DNA of 7,760 nucleotides from Thermoanaerobaculia bacterium (GTDB lineage Bacteria; Acidobacteriota; Thermoanaerobaculia; Multivoradales; UBA5704), in assembly GCA_030150965.1 (NCBI GenBank), contig JASLEW010000627.1:1-7760 (forward strand). Direction: 5' to 3'. The notes under the pieces are model-generated. The model did not search any database and was not told where the DNA came from. It saw only the letters and a list, made by a program, of their open reading frames with translations. Both the position numbers and the translations under genes were made by a program. Below are positions 6,312-7,760 of the stretch, in pieces. How positions within the stretch are numbered: the first letter of the stretch is position 1; every line of letters starts with the position of its first letter.

Positions 6312-7760
6312 GCCGGGGCGGCAGGATCCGAGGCCAGGCGGCGGGAGCTTCGAGGCCCGGCTCCTGCTCCTCGCCCTGGCGGTGGGGGTCCCGGGGACGC
6401 TCCTCGCCCTGACGCTGCTGTGGACCGGGACCCTCGGCACCTCGCTGCGCTGGGCCCTCACCGCGGTGCTCCTGGTATCCTGGTGGATCCTGGCCTCGAC
6501 CGTCCGCACGCGCGTCGTCCGGCCGCTCCAGACGCTCGCCAACGTGCTGTCCGCGGTGCGCGAGGGCGACTTCTCGCTGCGCGCCCGCGCGGCGCCGCGG
6601 CTCGATGCCCTGGGCCAGGTGTTCGAGGAGGTCAACGCCATCGGCGGCATCCTGCGCGAGCAGCGCCTGGGCGCGGTGGAGGCGGCGGCCCTGCTGCACC
6701 GGGTGATCGCCGAGGTGGACGTGGCGCTCTTCGCCTTCGACGACCGCGACCATCTGCAGCTGGTCAACCGCGCCGGCGAGCGCCTGATGGCGGCTCCGGC
6801 CAGCGTGCTCGCCGGGCGGTCGGCCGCGGCGCTGGGACTCGACGCCTTCCTCGCCGGCGAGGAGGCGCGCATCCTCGATCACACCTTCCCGGGCGGCCCC
6901 GGGCGCTGGGACGTGCGGCGCAGCCGCTTCCGCGAGGGCGGCCTGCCCCACCGGCTGCTGGTGATCTCCGACGTCTCGCGCACCCTGCGCGAGGAGGAGC
7001 GCCAGGCGTGGAAGCGCCTGATCCGGGTGCTGGGGCACGAGCTCAACAACTCGCTGGCGCCGATCCGCTCGATGGCCGCCACGCTGTCGTCGCTGCTCGG
7101 CCGCGAGCCGCCGCCCGCCGACTGGCGCGAGGACATGCAGCGCGGCCTGGAGATCATCGCCGACCGCTCCGACGCCCTGCTGCGCTTCATGGCCGGCTAC
7201 GCGCGCCTCGCGCGGCTGCCGGCGCCGCGCCTGGCGCCGCTCGCGGTGGCGCCGCTCATCCGGCGGGTCGCGGCGCTGGAGCACCGGCTGCCGGTGTTCG
7301 TCGAGAAGGGGGTGGAGGTGGCGCTCGACGGCGACGCCGATCAGCTGGAGCAGCTGCTCATCAACCTGCTGCGCAACGCCGCCGACGCCGCGCTCGTCAC
7401 CCGCGGCGGGGTCGGCATCGGCTGGCGGGTGGACGGCGCCTTCCTGGAGGTGCGGGTGGAGGACGAGGGGCCGGGCCTGGTCAGCCGGGAGAACCTGTTC
7501 GTGCCGTTCTACACCACCAAGCCCACCGGCACCGGCATCGGGCTGGCGCTGTCGCGGCAGATCGCCGAGGCCCACGGCGGCACGCTGACGCTCGACAACC
7601 GCATCCCGCCGCCCGGCTGCGCGGCGGTGCTGCGGCTGCCCCTGACCGGCGCCGCCGCCGGCGCCGCCGGCAGTCGGGGCGAGGCGCAGCACCGCCGCGC
7701 AGCCGGGCGGCGGGATGCGGTTGTCGAGCGTCAGCGTGCCGCCGTGGGCCTCGGCGATCA
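6301..7760 (+). CDS. membrane sensor histidine kinase, NtrY/NtrB-like, 3'-partial
   Basis: The partner kinase of the regulator. It starts at ATG 6301, overlapping the regulator by 11 bases in another frame, with GGAG at 6293-6296 as its Shine-Dalgarno sequence. Two membrane helices (about 21-41 and 51-68) are joined by only about 9 residues, so there is almost no periplasmic sensor. A HAMP-like linker follows (about 69-120), then a PAS-like domain (about 136-230), then the phospho-acceptor segment with H246 in GHELNNSLAPIRS. The ATPase domain has the N-box (N359 in INLLRNAADAA), G1 (D388-E-G-P-G), an F-box (LFVPFYTTK) and G2 (GTGIGLALS, 410-418). The HELNNSLAPI box is of the NtrY/NtrB type. 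The frame stays open to the window edge. All catalytic parts are present, and only a short C-terminal tail is missing or corrupted: after about residue 445-460 the sequence belongs to a fold-back. Confidence 0.93.
7560..7759. repeat. 75-bp perfect inverted repeat at the right edge (fold-back)
   Basis: Bases 7560-7634 are the exact reverse complement of 7685-7759, around a 50-base GC-rich spacer that is itself partly palindromic. The first arm codes for the kinase C-terminus (QIAEAHGG...AVLRL); the second reads the same peptide on the minus strand. The arm ends one base from the window edge, and that last base does not pair. Like the left end, this looks like an inverted chimera or assembly fold-back, so the kinase tail beyond about base 7635-7684 is unreliable. 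Confidence 0.9.

Overview
This is a very GC-rich chromosomal fragment, and none of it looks like a mobile element. The gene types and protein style suggest a high-GC Acidobacteriota-like bacterium, perhaps of the Thermoanaerobaculia kind. The clues are a PolA N-terminus reading YLIDGYSNIFRAFYAIR, a HlyD-type adaptor starting MDIARTG, and a matching NtrC-type regulator. This assignment is inference from sequence style and was not tested by any search.

Layout from left to right: (1) bases 6-1448, minus strand, the 5' part of polA (5'-nuclease domain and the start of the 3'-5' exonuclease-like domain), running into a Gly/Ala/Ser-rich linker; (2) 1552-1806, plus strand, a small GlsB/YeaQ/YmgE-type membrane protein; (3) 2006-2518, minus strand, a MoaB/MogA-type molybdenum cofactor protein; (4) 2519-2774, a regulatory intergenic region; (5) 2775-4034 and 4071-4817, plus strand, a periplasmic adaptor and a MacB/LolD-type ABC ATPase; (6) a probable intrinsic terminator around 4842-4906; (7) 4923-6311 and 6301 to the right edge, plus strand, an overlapping pair encoding a sigma-54-dependent response regulator and its membrane histidine kinase.

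The most interesting part is a regulatory circuit that can be read almost completely from the sequence. A -24/-12 (GG-N10-GC) sigma-54 promoter lies at 2731-2747, just ahead of the adaptor's ribosome binding site. A perfect 16-bp inverted repeat at 2615-2654 is centred about 120 bp upstream of the expected transcription start, where an NtrC-type activator would bind. The activator and its kinase are encoded immediately downstream of the efflux genes. The inferred model is that an envelope or membrane signal activates the kinase, which phosphorylates the regulator, which turns on the adaptor/ATPase operon through sigma-54 RNA polymerase. No membrane permease for the ABC system is visible, so the transporter is incomplete here.

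Both ends of the window fold back on themselves: 63-bp perfect arms at 1-63/109-171 and 75-bp perfect arms at 7560-7634/7685-7759. Both lie inside or at the end of protein-coding sequence and scramble it, so they look like chimeric or assembly fold-backs rather than biology. Roughly the first 110 and last 75-125 bases should not be trusted.
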